Shown piece after piece: positions 53,126 through 62,922 of a DNA stretch of 64,000 bases. Under the pieces are notes generated by a model. It did no database searches. It saw nothing but the letters and a program-made list of their open reading frames with translations, and was not told where the DNA came from. The stretch lies in NCBI RefSeq assembly GCF_022321485.1, contig NZ_JAKOGG010000004.1:362156-426155 (forward strand), read 5' to 3'. This stretch comes from Shewanella electrica. Its GTDB lineage: Bacteria; Pseudomonadota; Gammaproteobacteria; Enterobacterales; Shewanellaceae. How positions within the stretch are numbered: position 1 is the first letter of the stretch; each line of letters starts with the position of its first letter. The position numbers and the translations under genes were made by a program.

Positions 53126-55969
53126 TTGAAGCCGAACATAAAACAAACAGGACGGTCTTTTTTTAAGACATCAATATTGGCGGCGCTGATGACCTTGCCA
53201 CAGCTTGGCAATGCCGCCACCGCAAAATCGACGCTGACGTTGCAAGACATTATGCATTTTGAGCAGATCACCGAGCAGACATTAGATCCTGCTGGCAAGG
53301 TGTTAGCTTACAGTGTGGCGCCAGACCGTGGTGATAGCCGTGGCGTGGTTAAATTGCTCGGCAGTGATAAAGTTTTCAACGTTGCCGGTGGCAGCAAACC
53401 GCTCATCTCCGCCGATGCTGCTTACGCTGCTTTTTTAGTGAAACCTGCGTTGCTCGCAACTGAACAAGCTTCGGCGAGCGAGCGCAAAAAACTGACTGAT
53501 AACTTAGTGTTGGTTAACACTGCCAGCGGTGAGCAGCAACAGTTCAGTCGCGTGAAATCGTTCGCTTTCACCGAAGATGGCAAGCAATTGGTGGTTTGGC
53601 ATAAAGCTGATGAAGCCAAAAAAGCCAAAGATGACGAGAAGTCTGCCGCGGACACCAGCAAAGATAAAAAAGACAAAGTGTCGCCAGCCGATCGCGGCAG
53701 TGAATTGTTGGTTATCGAGCTGGCTAGTGGCAAACAGCACAGCTTCAATGACATCACGGCGTGGAGCGGTGCGTTTGATAGCCGCTATCTCGCCTTAGCG
53801 CAAAACAACAGCGAGCAACAACTGCATAAATTGCTGTTAGTCCGCCTCGCTGGTGGTTTTAACGTAGCTGAGTTAGTGAATAGCAAAACGCAGCAGATTG
53901 GCAGCTTGGCGGTGAGCCGCGATAGCCAATATCTGGCATATACCTCTGGCGATGCGGCTACCGATATTGACCAACGTCTGTATCAACTGTCGTTGTATAC
54001 CTTGGGCGAGGGGAAGTTCCAGCAACTGCAAGCGGCGCAGGCTGATGCCAACGGTTGGCGTATTAATCGTTACGCGAGTTTGAATTTTTCTGCCGATGGT
54101 CAACGGCTGTTCTTTGGTCGTGTGCCTGAGCTGAGCCAGCAAACCCGTGTGGCTAAGGTGGCCCAGCAGGCGGATCTCTATAACGAAGACCTGATCCGTG
54201 GACAACGGGGGTTGAACGTGTGGCATGGCGATGATCCGCTGATCAAGCCGAATGAAATCAAGCATTATGCCGATGAACTCAAACGCACCTATTTGGCGGT
54301 AGCGCATGTGATGTCAGGCAATGTCGTGCAGTTGGCTGACCGCCAAGTACCGAGTGTCGAACCTACGCAGCAGCGCCGGTTTGTGTTGGCTAGCTCCGAT
54401 GTGCCATACCGCAAAATGATCACTTGGGCTGGTTTCTATCGTGATTGGTATCTCGTCGATTTAAACACCGGTAAGCGCGAGTTGGTATTGGCACAGCAGC
54501 CGTCAGACAGTGAACCGAGCTTGTCGCCACAAGGCCAATATATTGCCTATTATCAACATGGCAATATCTACCTGTATGACATTGCCGAAGCACATAAAAT
54601 TCAGCTAAATACCAGCATTACCACCCCATTTGCCGATGAAGACCATGATTATCCATCTGCAGCGCCCGGCTACGGTTTCGGACCGTGGTTAGCCGATGAT
54701 GAAGGGCTGCTGGTGTACGATAAATACGATATTTGGCAGTTTGATAGCCGTTCCCACCAAGGCTTTATGCTGACCGGTGGCACAGGGCGCAAACAGCAAG
54801 TGAGTTATCGTGTGGAAGCGCTGGCTCAGCCAGATGCTGCGTTTGAGCCGACAGTGGCCGATAAGCAAACGCTGTTGCTGCAGGGCTATAACAATCTTAC
54901 CAAGGCTGACGGTTTTTATAGTGCAACGGTGGGCACGGCAGGTGTTACACCATTGCTCAATAAAGATGAAAAGCTAGAAGTGTTAGCGCGGGCTAGCAAA
55001 GGTAACACCTTGCTGTTTAGCCAACAGCGTTATGATCTGTTCCCCGATTTATATACCGCTGTGGTGACACAACCGGCATCAGCCACTAAACAAACTGACT
55101 TAGATAAACAGCGCCGTGCTTTGCCTTGGGGCAAAGCGGAACTGCTACGTTGGCGCGATGGCGATGGCCGCGATATGGATGGTGTAGTTATCAAGCCAGC
55201 GAACTATAAACCGGGTAAACAATATCCAGTGATGGTGTATTACTACCGCTTTATGAGTGACCGTTTGCACGCGTTCCCCGATATGAAAATCAATCATCGG
55301 CCAAACTTTGCTTGGTATGCTGCCGATGACTATGTGGTGTTCCTGCCAGATATTCGCTTTGAAGTGGGCTATCCCGGCATTAGCTCGGTGAAGGCGCTCA
55401 CCAGCGCAGTCAATAAGCTGATTGACAGTGGCATTGCCGATCCTAAACGGATTGGTTTACAAGGCCACTCGTGGAGTGGTTATCAAACCGCCTTTGCCGT
55501 GACGCAAACCAATATGTTTGCCGCGGCGGTTTCCGGTGCACCAGTGAGTAATATGACCAGCGCTTATAGCGGCATCCGTTTAGGTTCTGGTTTGGCTCGT
55601 CAGTTTCAGTATGAGACCGGCCAAAGCCGCATTGGTGAGAGTTTGATGGCGGCACCACAAAAATACATCGAAAATTCGCCCGTGTTTTATGTTGACCGTA
55701 TTCAAACGCCGTTGCTGATCATGTTTGGTGATCGTGACGACGCGGTGCCATACGAGCAAGGGATTGAGATGTATATGGCAATGCGCCGTGCGGGCAAAGA
55801 CGTCATCATGCTGCAATATGAAGATGAACCGCACCATCTGAAGAAGTACCCTAACAAGTTGGACTACACCATCAGAATGAAGCAGTATTTTGACCATTAC
55901 TTGAAGGGCAAACCCGCTGCGCCGTGGATCACTCAAGGCGAGGCTTATAGCGAGCCAAAAGCTGACTAA
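53126..55969 (+). CDS. Large secreted S9-family (prolyl oligopeptidase-like) peptidase
   Basis: A 947-residue exported serine peptidase. The signal peptide is at about residues 1-31 (FFKTSILAALMTLPQLGNAA). An eight-bladed-type propeller region follows, interrupted by a charged insertion near residues 155-185 (many Lys/Asp). The C-terminal alpha/beta hydrolase domain carries the nucleophile S782 in GHSWSGY, Asp in FGDRDDAVP and His in DEPHHLKKYP. The usual GxSxGG is GHSWSG here. The start is TTG at 53126 with a poor ribosome site, so it is uncertain. It probably degrades peptides in the periplasm. Ends with a strong terminator. Confidence 0.9.
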   Translation: MKPNIKQTGRSFFKTSILAALMTLPQLGNAATAKSTLTLQDIMHFEQITEQTLDPAGKVLAYSVAPDRGDSRGVVKLLGSDKVFNVAGGSKPLISADAAYAAFLVKPALLATEQASASERKKLTDNLVLVNTASGEQQQFSRVKSFAFTEDGKQLVVWHKADEAKKAKDDEKSAADTSKDKKDKVSPADRGSELLVIELASGKQHSFNDITAWSGAFDSRYLALAQNNSEQQLHKLLLVRLAGGFNVAELVNSKTQQIGSLAVSRDSQYLAYTSGDAATDIDQRLYQLSLYTLGEGKFQQLQAAQADANGWRINRYASLNFSADGQRLFFGRVPELSQQTRVAKVAQQADLYNEDLIRGQRGLNVWHGDDPLIKPNEIKHYADELKRTYLAVAHVMSGNVVQLADRQVPSVEPTQQRRFVLASSDVPYRKMITWAGFYRDWYLVDLNTGKRELVLAQQPSDSEPSLSPQGQYIAYYQHGNIYLYDIAEAHKIQLNTSITTPFADEDHDYPSAAPGYGFGPWLADDEGLLVYDKYDIWQFDSRSHQGFMLTGGTGRKQQVSYRVEALAQPDAAFEPTVADKQTLLLQGYNNLTKADGFYSATVGTAGVTPLLNKDEKLEVLARASKGNTLLFSQQRYDLFPDLYTAVVTQPASATKQTDLDKQRRALPWGKAELLRWRDGDGRDMDGVVIKPANYKPGKQYPVMVYYYRFMSDRLHAFPDMKINHRPNFAWYAADDYVVFLPDIRFEVGYPGISSVKALTSAVNKLIDSGIADPKRIGLQGHSWSGYQTAFAVTQTNMFAAAVSGAPVSNMTSAYSGIRLGSGLARQFQYETGQSRIGESLMAAPQKYIENSPVFYVDRIQTPLLIMFGDRDDAVPYEQGIEMYMAMRRAGKDVIMLQYEDEPHHLKKYPNKLDYTIRMKQYFDHYLKGKPAAPWITQGEAYSEPKAD

Positions 55970-55978
55970 GCTGTGAGC

Positions 55979-56014
55979 AAACAACAAGGCAGCCAATTGG
56001 CTGCCTTGTTGTTT
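55979..56014 (+). terminator. Bidirectional intrinsic terminator
   Basis: A long perfect palindrome with 16-base arms (AAACAACAAGGCAGCC on the left) around a 4-base AT core, with T-rich ends in both directions. It can serve both the S9 peptidase gene (+) and the DUF3192 gene (-). Confidence 0.85.
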
Positions 56015-56037
56015 AATACGTGAGAATGTTTGATAGG

Positions 56038-56433
56038 TTAATTGGTGACGCTCGTCGGTACGGGTTGTAGGTACTGCTGATAGGTATCTTCACCCCATGC
56101 CACCAACTGTTCATTGACAAATAGCAGCGGCGTGCATTCATCACGGGTCAGTTGACCATCGGCCACTTTGCGTTGTGTTTGATAAAACAACACCAGCAGT
56201 TGTTTATCTCCTGCCATTTTGGCTTCAGAGAAATCGGCATGCCCCATGTGTTGTTGAATGTTGCTCAACGCTTCGCCAATGCGCAATTCACTTATTTTAC
56301 CACGGTTAAACGCCTGCCTATCTTGCCAATCCATATCGTCCGGCGATGGTTCATACACCATCAAAATCACCCCGACAAAGGCTAAATAGGCAATAAATAT
56401 TCCGCCAATTAACACTGGAATCTTGCTTTTCAT
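56038..56433 (-). CDS. DUF3192 family membrane-anchored protein
   Basis: A 131-residue protein with an N-terminal membrane helix (VLIGGIFIAYLAFVGVILMV). The soluble part has LRIGEALSNIQQHMGHADFS and LLVLFYQTQRKVADGQLTRD, then ECTPLLFVNEQLVAWGED. These fit the SmpA/DUF3192 type (RIG-x-GE-type repeat, paired near ECTPL). It probably faces the periplasm. Function unknown. Confidence 0.8.
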   Translation of the reverse strand: MKSKIPVLIGGIFIAYLAFVGVILMVYEPSPDDMDWQDRQAFNRGKISELRIGEALSNIQQHMGHADFSEAKMAGDKQLLVLFYQTQRKVADGQLTRDECTPLLFVNEQLVAWGEDTYQQYLQPVPTSVTN

Positions 56434-56534
56434 TACCGTCCCTTAATTCAATCTTCTGCCAATATCATCTACTGAATTGCCAGTGAGATTCAACCGGCAA
56501 TTGTAAGATAATTTGGCCGAATATGAACGAAAGG

Positions 56535-57293
56535 TTAATGTTGCAGGCGATAGTCGCTTAACCGGACTTGCAGCGTTAAGTCGGTTCTCAGCTTAGCCAG
56601 TTTGTAGCTTAGCCGCGCCATATCGCGGCCTTCGGCTAATTTCTGAGCCTGTTTGTGGCCGAGTTTATCGAGGGCGTTATAGATGTTGGCTAACGAGCGG
56701 TAAGTGCGTAGCAGTTCGGCGGCAGATTTCGGCCCGATGCCGCTAATACCGGGGATCTTGTTGCCGCTATCACCACTTAATGCGGCAAAATCCAATAGCT
56801 GATGACGCGAGATCCCGAGTTTGTGTTCGAGTGCGGCAATATCCAACCATTGGTTGGCAAAGTAATCCCATTGATTAACCGATGTTAGGTTAAGCTGCGC
56901 AAAGCCTTTATCGGTTGACACAATAATCGCTTCACCACCGGATTGGCTGAGTTTGCAGGCGAGGGTGGCTATCACGTCGTCGGCTTCTGAATCTGCCATC
57001 AACGAGTTAAATCCTTGGCTGGCAAAATGTTCGATAAGCGTGGGGAGGCCTTGTGCCAACGCCTCCGGCATTGGCTTACGGCCTTTTTTATAATCTGGGT
57101 AAAGTTGCTTACGCCACGAGATTTCGGTGCCATCCCACACCATCACGACATGTGTGGGCTGGTGGTGCAGACACAGTTTACGGCAAGCTGCTAGGGTACG
57201 AAGTTCTAGCGCTTGCATGTCTTGCTGATCAGGTTGCGCCGCTAAAATGCGGCGCACCAAGTTCATACCATCAATAATTAAAAGTCGGTTCAT
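56535..57293 (-). CDS. xni: Xni (ExoIX), 5'-flap endonuclease-like
   Basis: A 252-residue protein of the FEN/PIN 5' nuclease family. It has [44 protein letters not shown] and STDKGFAQL (metal ligands), then a helix-hairpin-helix-like region ending [23 protein letters not shown]. coli Xni is a K+-binding flap endonuclease. The start overlaps the ppnN stop by 4 bases (ATGA). Confidence 0.95.
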   Translation of the reverse strand: MNRLLIIDGMNLVRRILAAQPDQQDMQALELRTLAACRKLCLHHQPTHVVMVWDGTEISWRKQLYPDYKKGRKPMPEALAQGLPTLIEHFASQGFNSLMADSEADDVIATLACKLSQSGGEAIIVSTDKGFAQLNLTSVNQWDYFANQWLDIAALEHKLGISRHQLLDFAALSGDSGNKIPGISGIGPKSAAELLRTYRSLANIYNALDKLGHKQAQKLAEGRDMARLSYKLAKLRTDLTLQVRLSDYRLQH

Positions 57294-58645
57294 TTGCTAA
57301 TTTGGTAACAGGGCGTATAGGCATTGCCCGGTAATTTCATCCGTTGTTGTTCAACAAAGGCGGACAGCAGTTTGTCCATCAAGGCCATCAATGCGGCATC
57401 GCCGCGTAGATTAAATGGGCCTTTTTCTTCCACTTGTTGCATGGTGTCGGCTTTGACGTTACCGGCCACAATCCCTGAAAACGCCTTGCGCAGATTGGCC
57501 GCTAGCTGTGCTTTCTCTTGGGAGAAGTGCAAGTCCAGTGATTCCATCGCTGCGTGGGTTGGTTCAAACGGCAACTGAAAATCGGGGTCAATGGTCAGGC
57601 CCCATTGGTACTGATAAGAATCGCCAGTATGTTTGCGATGCTGTTTGACTTGCTCCATGGCGTGGCGCATCTGCCGTGCAACTTCTTCAGGATTATCAAT
57701 AATAATCTGGTATTTGCTTTGGGCGGCTTCGCCCAAAGTGGCCGCAATAAAGGCGTCCAACTCTTCAAAATAGGCCGCGCTTTCACTTGGACCGGTCAAA
57801 ATCAATGGAAACGGTATGCCATGGTTCTTTTCATGCAGCAGAATGCCGAGGATATACAGCAACTCTTCAGCGGTACCTGGGCCACCGGGGAAGATAATAA
57901 TGCCGTGCCCCATGCGCACAAAGGCTTCAAGACGTTTCTCGATGTCCGGCATAATCACCAGTTCATTGACGATCTGGTTTGGTGGTTCAGCTGCAATAAT
58001 GCTCGGCTCAGTTAAGCCGATATAACGCGGGTTATGAATACGTTGCTTGGCATGACCAATGGCAGCGCCTTTCATTGGGCCTTTCATAGCACCCGGTCCA
58101 CAACCGGTACAGATGTCGAGTTTTCTCAAACCAAGCTGGTAGCCCACTTCTTTAGTGTATTTGTACTCGATTTGGTTGATGCTGTGTCCACCCCAGCACA
58201 CCACCACATTCGGGTCTTGTATCGGCGAAATGGCGCGCGCATTGCGTAACACATCAAACACCATATTGGTGATATGGCTCGGCTCGTTTAAATCGATATG
58301 TTTGAGATTATTGAATTTGTGGCGCACATAGATTAAGTCACGCAGTACTGCAAACAGGTGCTCTTGAATACCGATGATGATCTGTTCGTCAACAAAGGCG
58401 CTGGCGGGTGGGTTGATCAGCTCCAGCTTTATGCCGCGTTCGCGGCGCAGAATATTGATGGCAAAGTCGCTATACATGGCAAACAATGACTTGGCATCAT
58501 CGGTTTGGGCGCCAGAGGAGAGTACGGCCAGTGAGCAGTTGCGATACAGCTGATATAGCTCACTGCTGGCACCTTGTTTGAGACTGTCGACTTCTAATTG
58601 AGACAGTTGGTCCATACTACCGCGTGGACTGATTTTGACGATCAT
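57290..58645 (-). CDS. ppnN: PpnN (YgdH), nucleotide 5'-monophosphate nucleosidase
   Basis: A 451-residue enzyme of the LOG/YgdH family that hydrolyses purine and pyrimidine nucleotides to base and ribose phosphate. The LOG-type motif [20 protein letters not shown] is visible, with [18 protein letters not shown] before it. ATG 58645 has AAGGAG 6 bases upstream; the frame is open 15 codons further but lacks similarity. It is cotranscribed with xni. In E. coli it is stimulated by ppGpp. Confidence 0.95.
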   Translation of the reverse strand: MIVKISPRGSMDQLSQLEVDSLKQGASSELYQLYRNCSLAVLSSGAQTDDAKSLFAMYSDFAINILRRERGIKLELINPPASAFVDEQIIIGIQEHLFAVLRDLIYVRHKFNNLKHIDLNEPSHITNMVFDVLRNARAISPIQDPNVVVCWGGHSINQIEYKYTKEVGYQLGLRKLDICTGCGPGAMKGPMKGAAIGHAKQRIHNPRYIGLTEPSIIAAEPPNQIVNELVIMPDIEKRLEAFVRMGHGIIIFPGGPGTAEELLYILGILLHEKNHGIPFPLILTGPSESAAYFEELDAFIAATLGEAAQSKYQIIIDNPEEVARQMRHAMEQVKQHRKHTGDSYQYQWGLTIDPDFQLPFEPTHAAMESLDLHFSQEKAQLAANLRKAFSGIVAGNVKADTMQQVEEKGPFNLRGDAALMALMDKLLSAFVEQQRMKLPGNAYTPCYQISK

Positions 58646-58693
58646 TCTAACTCCTTGTTCTTGGGTGTTGTTCGTCGAGCATAAGTACACGAC

Positions 58694-58723
58694 ACATCAC
58701 CCGCTTTGCCTAAATCAGGCTCT
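58694..58723 (-). repeat. Dispersed short repeat, copy 2
   Basis: Matches 40810-40839 at 27 of 30 positions, with weaker similarity for about 35 more bases on the right. It lies in the gap between ppnN and the diguanylate cyclase gene. Confidence 0.6.
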
Positions 58724-58779
58724 TTTGCTGCTAAACGACCAATAAAGGTCAACAGCCCCAAGGCACAGGAGTTGTTCCA

Positions 58780-60333
58780 TCAATCAATAATAACCCTGTC
58801 CCTGCTTTCATGTTTGGCTTTATAGAGCGCTGCGTCGGCTCGTTCAAAGGTTTCGAGGATATGCTCACCGTCGATAATTTTGGCGGCACCGACAGATAAT
58901 GTAACTGTAATGCGCTGATTTTTAAATTTAAACGGAATATTTTTAATTTTTTCACGCACGCGGTTGAGCAAACGGCCAATGTCGCTGTGGGATACATCAG
59001 GAATGAGCATGACAAACTCTTCACCACCATAACGTGCGACAAACTCGGTGTCGCGTAGCGAGTTTTTCAGTGCCATGGCAATCACCTGCAATGTCTTATC
59101 ACCAGTCGTATGGCCGAAACTGTCGTTGATGGATTTGAAGTGGTCGATATCGGCCACCGCTACCCACAGTGGATTACGATGGCGTTGATAATGGCGATAC
59201 TCCTGCTCCATGCGTTCATCAAGTGCGGCGCGATTGGGCAGTTGTGTCAGGCTATCAATCAGGTTGAGCTTTTGCTGCTCAAACAGTTTCTCTTTATAAG
59301 ATGAGGTTTCGGCCGTCAGTTCACCAAGCTCTTGCCTTAACGCATCGACAGATTGTTTGAGTAATGCAACTTCGCGCAATTCGAGAGCTTCCTTGCGCGA
59401 CAAACTGGTGCGCAGCACGGCTAATTGCTCAATCACGTGCTGTTTCATCTGTTCAGTATCGGTAAACTCTTGTAGCCCGGATTCAACATTATCGACTTGG
59501 TTATTGATGTCGTTATTGAGCTGTTGTTTCAGCTGTTGACTACGTTGTGATTGCACAAAGGATTCGTTAATCGAATCTCGTACAGAGACTAAGGCTTCAT
59601 TTAAAGCAAATAAGAATTCCTGAGAGGCACTTTTTTCTGCGGCAATATTTGTGAGCAGCATGCTCATGATGGTTTGATAGGCCTCTAGCAACGCATCAAT
59701 ATCAATCTCTTCCGCTAGCTGCTCTTTGATCACTAACACTTGATCACGTTGCGCTTTGGAAAAATCGATCTCTGAAATAATCTGCGCCAGTTCATGGGCC
59801 AGTTGGCGATATTTGGGCAAGTAAGAGGGAGTGGCGTTTTCATCAAAGCACAGCGCCAAGGTTTGCTCATAAAACGCCATTAGACGTTCAACCTTGGGAA
59901 TGTAGTCCCACACGGTGTGGAACGGTTTGGCAAGATCTTGTTTAAAGTAGCCCAGTTCTTTACGCAGTTTATCGGGCACGTCTTCAACACGTTGCAACTG
60001 CCTACTGAAGCGTGACAGACCATCACGACCTTGTTCCAGCTTAGTCATGACATGGTGGTAGTGGTGTTTTAATAACCGCTCAATATCGACCAACTCAGGG
60101 AGCACATCGCTGATTTTATCTAGGTCGCTAATGGTGACGCGTAACTTGGCAAGTTTGTTGTCGAGTTCTAAATTCTGGCCTTTACACGCTAGGCTCAGAT
60201 GACCGATAAAACTCGTCAAGGCTCTGAGCTTGGCATCTCGTTCTGCTGTCAGCTCGGCTAATGAGGACTGAGCCGCGGCTAGTCTTTGTTGGAACAGCGC
60301 GCTTTGTGACAGGCTTGCACTCGCTTCTTTCAT
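58780..60333 (-). CDS. GGDEF-domain diguanylate cyclase with cytoplasmic helical N-terminus
   Basis: A 517-residue protein without membrane segments. The first ~345 residues are helical and coiled-coil rich, probably a sensor or dimerisation part. The GGDEF domain has DSLTQLPNRAALDERM, VADIDHFKSINDSFGHTTGD and the signature GGEEF at residues 436-440, so an active cyclase making c-di-GMP is likely. The allosteric I-site normally reads RxxD; here it is RDTE (R427 to E430), so product inhibition may be weakened. Confidence 0.93.
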   Translation of the reverse strand: MKEASASLSQSALFQQRLAAAQSSLAELTAERDAKLRALTSFIGHLSLACKGQNLELDNKLAKLRVTISDLDKISDVLPELVDIERLLKHHYHHVMTKLEQGRDGLSRFSRQLQRVEDVPDKLRKELGYFKQDLAKPFHTVWDYIPKVERLMAFYEQTLALCFDENATPSYLPKYRQLAHELAQIISEIDFSKAQRDQVLVIKEQLAEEIDIDALLEAYQTIMSMLLTNIAAEKSASQEFLFALNEALVSVRDSINESFVQSQRSQQLKQQLNNDINNQVDNVESGLQEFTDTEQMKQHVIEQLAVLRTSLSRKEALELREVALLKQSVDALRQELGELTAETSSYKEKLFEQQKLNLIDSLTQLPNRAALDERMEQEYRHYQRHRNPLWVAVADIDHFKSINDSFGHTTGDKTLQVIAMALKNSLRDTEFVARYGGEEFVMLIPDVSHSDIGRLLNRVREKIKNIPFKFKNQRITVTLSVGAAKIIDGEHILETFERADAALYKAKHESRDRVIID

Positions 60334-60636
60334 TCCAGTGTCATTCCTTCAGCATTCAATAGCGTTGGGAGGTTGGCTCTTACGAGCATCGCCTTCAATG
60401 CGCTTGGATCTTCCATAAATGGTATAGCAAATCCCTAACACTGCAAACGATTCCATCCGTTAGCCGTTAGCTGGAGCAAACAATATCAGCGATTGTTGAT
60501 CTAAGTCGGTCAATTTTGCTGCAAATTGGCTCGAAGCGCCGTTTAGGCTGGCATTCGCTTGCTTGATGCATTAAGGAATATCGACCACGTTATCTCAATC
60601 GCGTGGTCGATAAGCGCTAGTCTGGTTGACTAATGG
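60334..60636. other. Intergenic region between the diguanylate cyclase and TPR genes
   Basis: About 300 bases with no gene. The 3' end of the TPR gene is followed by an inverted repeat (arms 60579-60589 and 60602-60612) without a clear T-run; it may still help terminate - strand transcription. Confidence 0.5.
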
Positions 60637-62784
60637 TCAGTGGGCGAGGGCGTCTTGTACGTCGATACTTTGAAACTCAGGCCAGTTGATCAATTCTTTA
60701 TCAACATTACTTTCAATGCGAATAAATCCACGTCGAATGCTCTGCCCAAGTTGCAGATAAAGCGGCTGAGAAAATACCGTCGATGGCGTAAACTCCAACA
60801 CTCTCAGTACCAAATAACAGCCTTTAGCAGCATCAACAGTACGCGCGCCAGCCAGCAGCCATTGCAAGGTTTCAAATAACACCTCGGTTGGCAAAGTCAC
60901 TTCTTTGTCGGCAAGCAGCGGTAAGTTGATCATTGCCAAATTGAGCTTGAGTGGGGAGCTATCGATATTCACTGTGCTCAGCAGTTGATGCAGATCCTCA
61001 ACGTCTTGCTCGCGTGTTTTTTGCACCGCAAACAGCGCTGGGGTAATGCTGTACACTTTGGTATCAAGCAACAAGGTCAGTTTGTGTTGTAGTGCTTGTT
61101 GGATCTGCTTCGCGCCATGGTAGCCTCGGCTGAGCATCATGTCGGCCAACTCTGGATATTCCAGTAACATCACGCCCTTGGCGTCAGTGGTGACACCTTG
61201 CAAAAAGTCACGGTAACTGGGCAAACCAAATAGTGGGTCAAGCAGGGCACTGTGCTCCAGCGCCTGATTTTGTTGTCGACTGTGCCGAAGCTGTTTTCGC
61301 CGAAACAGCAGCGCGGTGACGATGGCTAACAGTGCGATCACTAATAAGCCGACCAACAAGTTCCGATACAACAAACTTTGTTGCAGCTTTTGTAGGTTGC
61401 CCTGCTGTTGCTGAATTTTCAGCGTCATATTTTGTTCGTTGAGCGCCACATCTTCGCTTGGTTTATATTCCGCTTTAGCGGCGGCCTGAATTTCATCCTT
61501 AAGTGCGATAATCTGCTTTTGGTTGTTATAAGCGCTGGCGAGATCACCGGCTTTTTCTTGGATGGTCGCCAAATATTGTAGTGCTTCAACTTGTTCCGTT
61601 TTGAGACCTAATTGTGTGGCGAAGTTGAGTGCATTGCTCGCATAGGTTTGCACCATTGCCGTTTGCTCACTGGCTAATGCCACTTGAGCAATCATCAAAT
61701 CGTTATAGACAAGATAGTGAAGGCTTTTGCGCTGTTGAAAGATGTGGTTGGCCTGCAGCAGGTACTCCAGCGCCTTGGGGTAGTTGGCGATATGAAAATA
61801 GGCTTCACCCAGATTGTGGAAGTTAAGCGCTTGGGCAATCAGGCTCTTATTCTGCGCGTCAAATTGTTGGGCGTTGAGGTAGTAATCGATAGCTTTATTC
61901 CATTCGCCTTGTTCAGCGTAAATCATGGCAATGACGGTCATGGAGCTAGACAAGTACTTATCGATACCTTGCTCACGGAACAACTCAATCGCTTTGTGGA
62001 CATGAGTGAGCGCGTTATCCCATTGCTGCATGTCGCGATACAGCTTGGCTAAGCTCAGCTCCAAAAAGGCTTTTTGATATGGCGCATCATGTTTAGCGGA
62101 GTAACGATAGGCTTCGTTGTAATGCTTGAGAGCTTTCGCCAACTGATCGGTTTCACGGTAATACTTCGCCAAGCGAGCTTCCGCCTCGGCATTGAGGTAA
62201 GGATCGCGCAAGGCGTTTGCCATATCGCGCATCTGCTTAAAGTTGCTCAAGGCCGCGTCCGGGCGTTTGGTCATTAAATTGACCACACCTAGATCATCAA
62301 AAATCACCAATTTGAGCGTCAGAGCTTCGGGCGTGTGACTGTCGCGAATGTAGCTAAGCGCCTGCTCGTTAAGACTCACCGTGTCTGAAAGATGTTGATC
62401 AATTAACCCCGCGTAACGTCCAGCAACGTTGAGCGCGGCGGCGTGCTGATAATCGTTTTTGGCAATGATCTGAAGGGTATCGCGTAGTGCCTTGGCTTCG
62501 TTATGAGAGTCGCCTTGAGACACGCGCACTTCCAAATTTAACCGCGCTAAGTAGTAGAGTGATTGAAATACCGTATCAGCATCAAGTTTGGCGCTGTTTA
62601 AGGTCTGCTCAAACTCATCAGCGCTATTGAATAAATGGTTGGGCGGTAGTGATTCACGAAGTTGCTGATACAACTGTTGCGGTTGTTCACGGTAGTCCAC
62701 TTCGAGTTCATGAGGTTCTGCGGCAACTGCCAACTGATGAATCAAGGCAGTCATACATAACGTTAGGCGTATCAACAAGCGCAT
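60637..62784 (-). CDS. Membrane TPR protein with degenerate GGDEF-like C-terminus
   Basis: A 715-residue protein. A signal peptide (LIRLTLCMTALIHQLAVAA) leads a periplasmic region with about six tetratricopeptide-like repeats (residues 120-400, for example KALKHYNEAYRYS and KALEYLLQANHIF). A membrane helix lies at about residues 472-492 (NLLVGLLVIALLAIVTALLF). The C-terminal ~200 residues begin LLDPLFGLPSYRDFL, like the DxLTGLPNR start of GGDEF domains, but lack a GGDEF motif and metal residues. It looks like a receptor with a non-catalytic cyclase-like output. Confidence 0.82.
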   Translation of the reverse strand: MRLLIRLTLCMTALIHQLAVAAEPHELEVDYREQPQQLYQQLRESLPPNHLFNSADEFEQTLNSAKLDADTVFQSLYYLARLNLEVRVSQGDSHNEAKALRDTLQIIAKNDYQHAAALNVAGRYAGLIDQHLSDTVSLNEQALSYIRDSHTPEALTLKLVIFDDLGVVNLMTKRPDAALSNFKQMRDMANALRDPYLNAEAEARLAKYYRETDQLAKALKHYNEAYRYSAKHDAPYQKAFLELSLAKLYRDMQQWDNALTHVHKAIELFREQGIDKYLSSSMTVIAMIYAEQGEWNKAIDYYLNAQQFDAQNKSLIAQALNFHNLGEAYFHIANYPKALEYLLQANHIFQQRKSLHYLVYNDLMIAQVALASEQTAMVQTYASNALNFATQLGLKTEQVEALQYLATIQEKAGDLASAYNNQKQIIALKDEIQAAAKAEYKPSEDVALNEQNMTLKIQQQQGNLQKLQQSLLYRNLLVGLLVIALLAIVTALLFRRKQLRHSRQQNQALEHSALLDPLFGLPSYRDFLQGVTTDAKGVMLLEYPELADMMLSRGYHGAKQIQQALQHKLTLLLDTKVYSITPALFAVQKTREQDVEDLHQLLSTVNIDSSPLKLNLAMINLPLLADKEVTLPTEVLFETLQWLLAGARTVDAAKGCYLVLRVLEFTPSTVFSQPLYLQLGQSIRRGFIRIESNVDKELINWPEFQSIDVQDALAH

Positions 62785-62922
62785 TAATCTTCTTCCACGT
62801 CGTTATTTATGTCGTTATTAACGTTTTTATTGTTAACGAATATGTGATTCGGGTGAGATGACACACTGGAGTTGTTATACTCCTGATTCATCTTTACAAC
62901 AATGATTTAGCAAGGATTTTGT

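Noticed and set aside
53422-53757. A 111-codon - strand frame
   Set aside because: It is the shadow of the signal-proximal part of the S9 peptidase gene and is Ser/Leu-rich without motifs.
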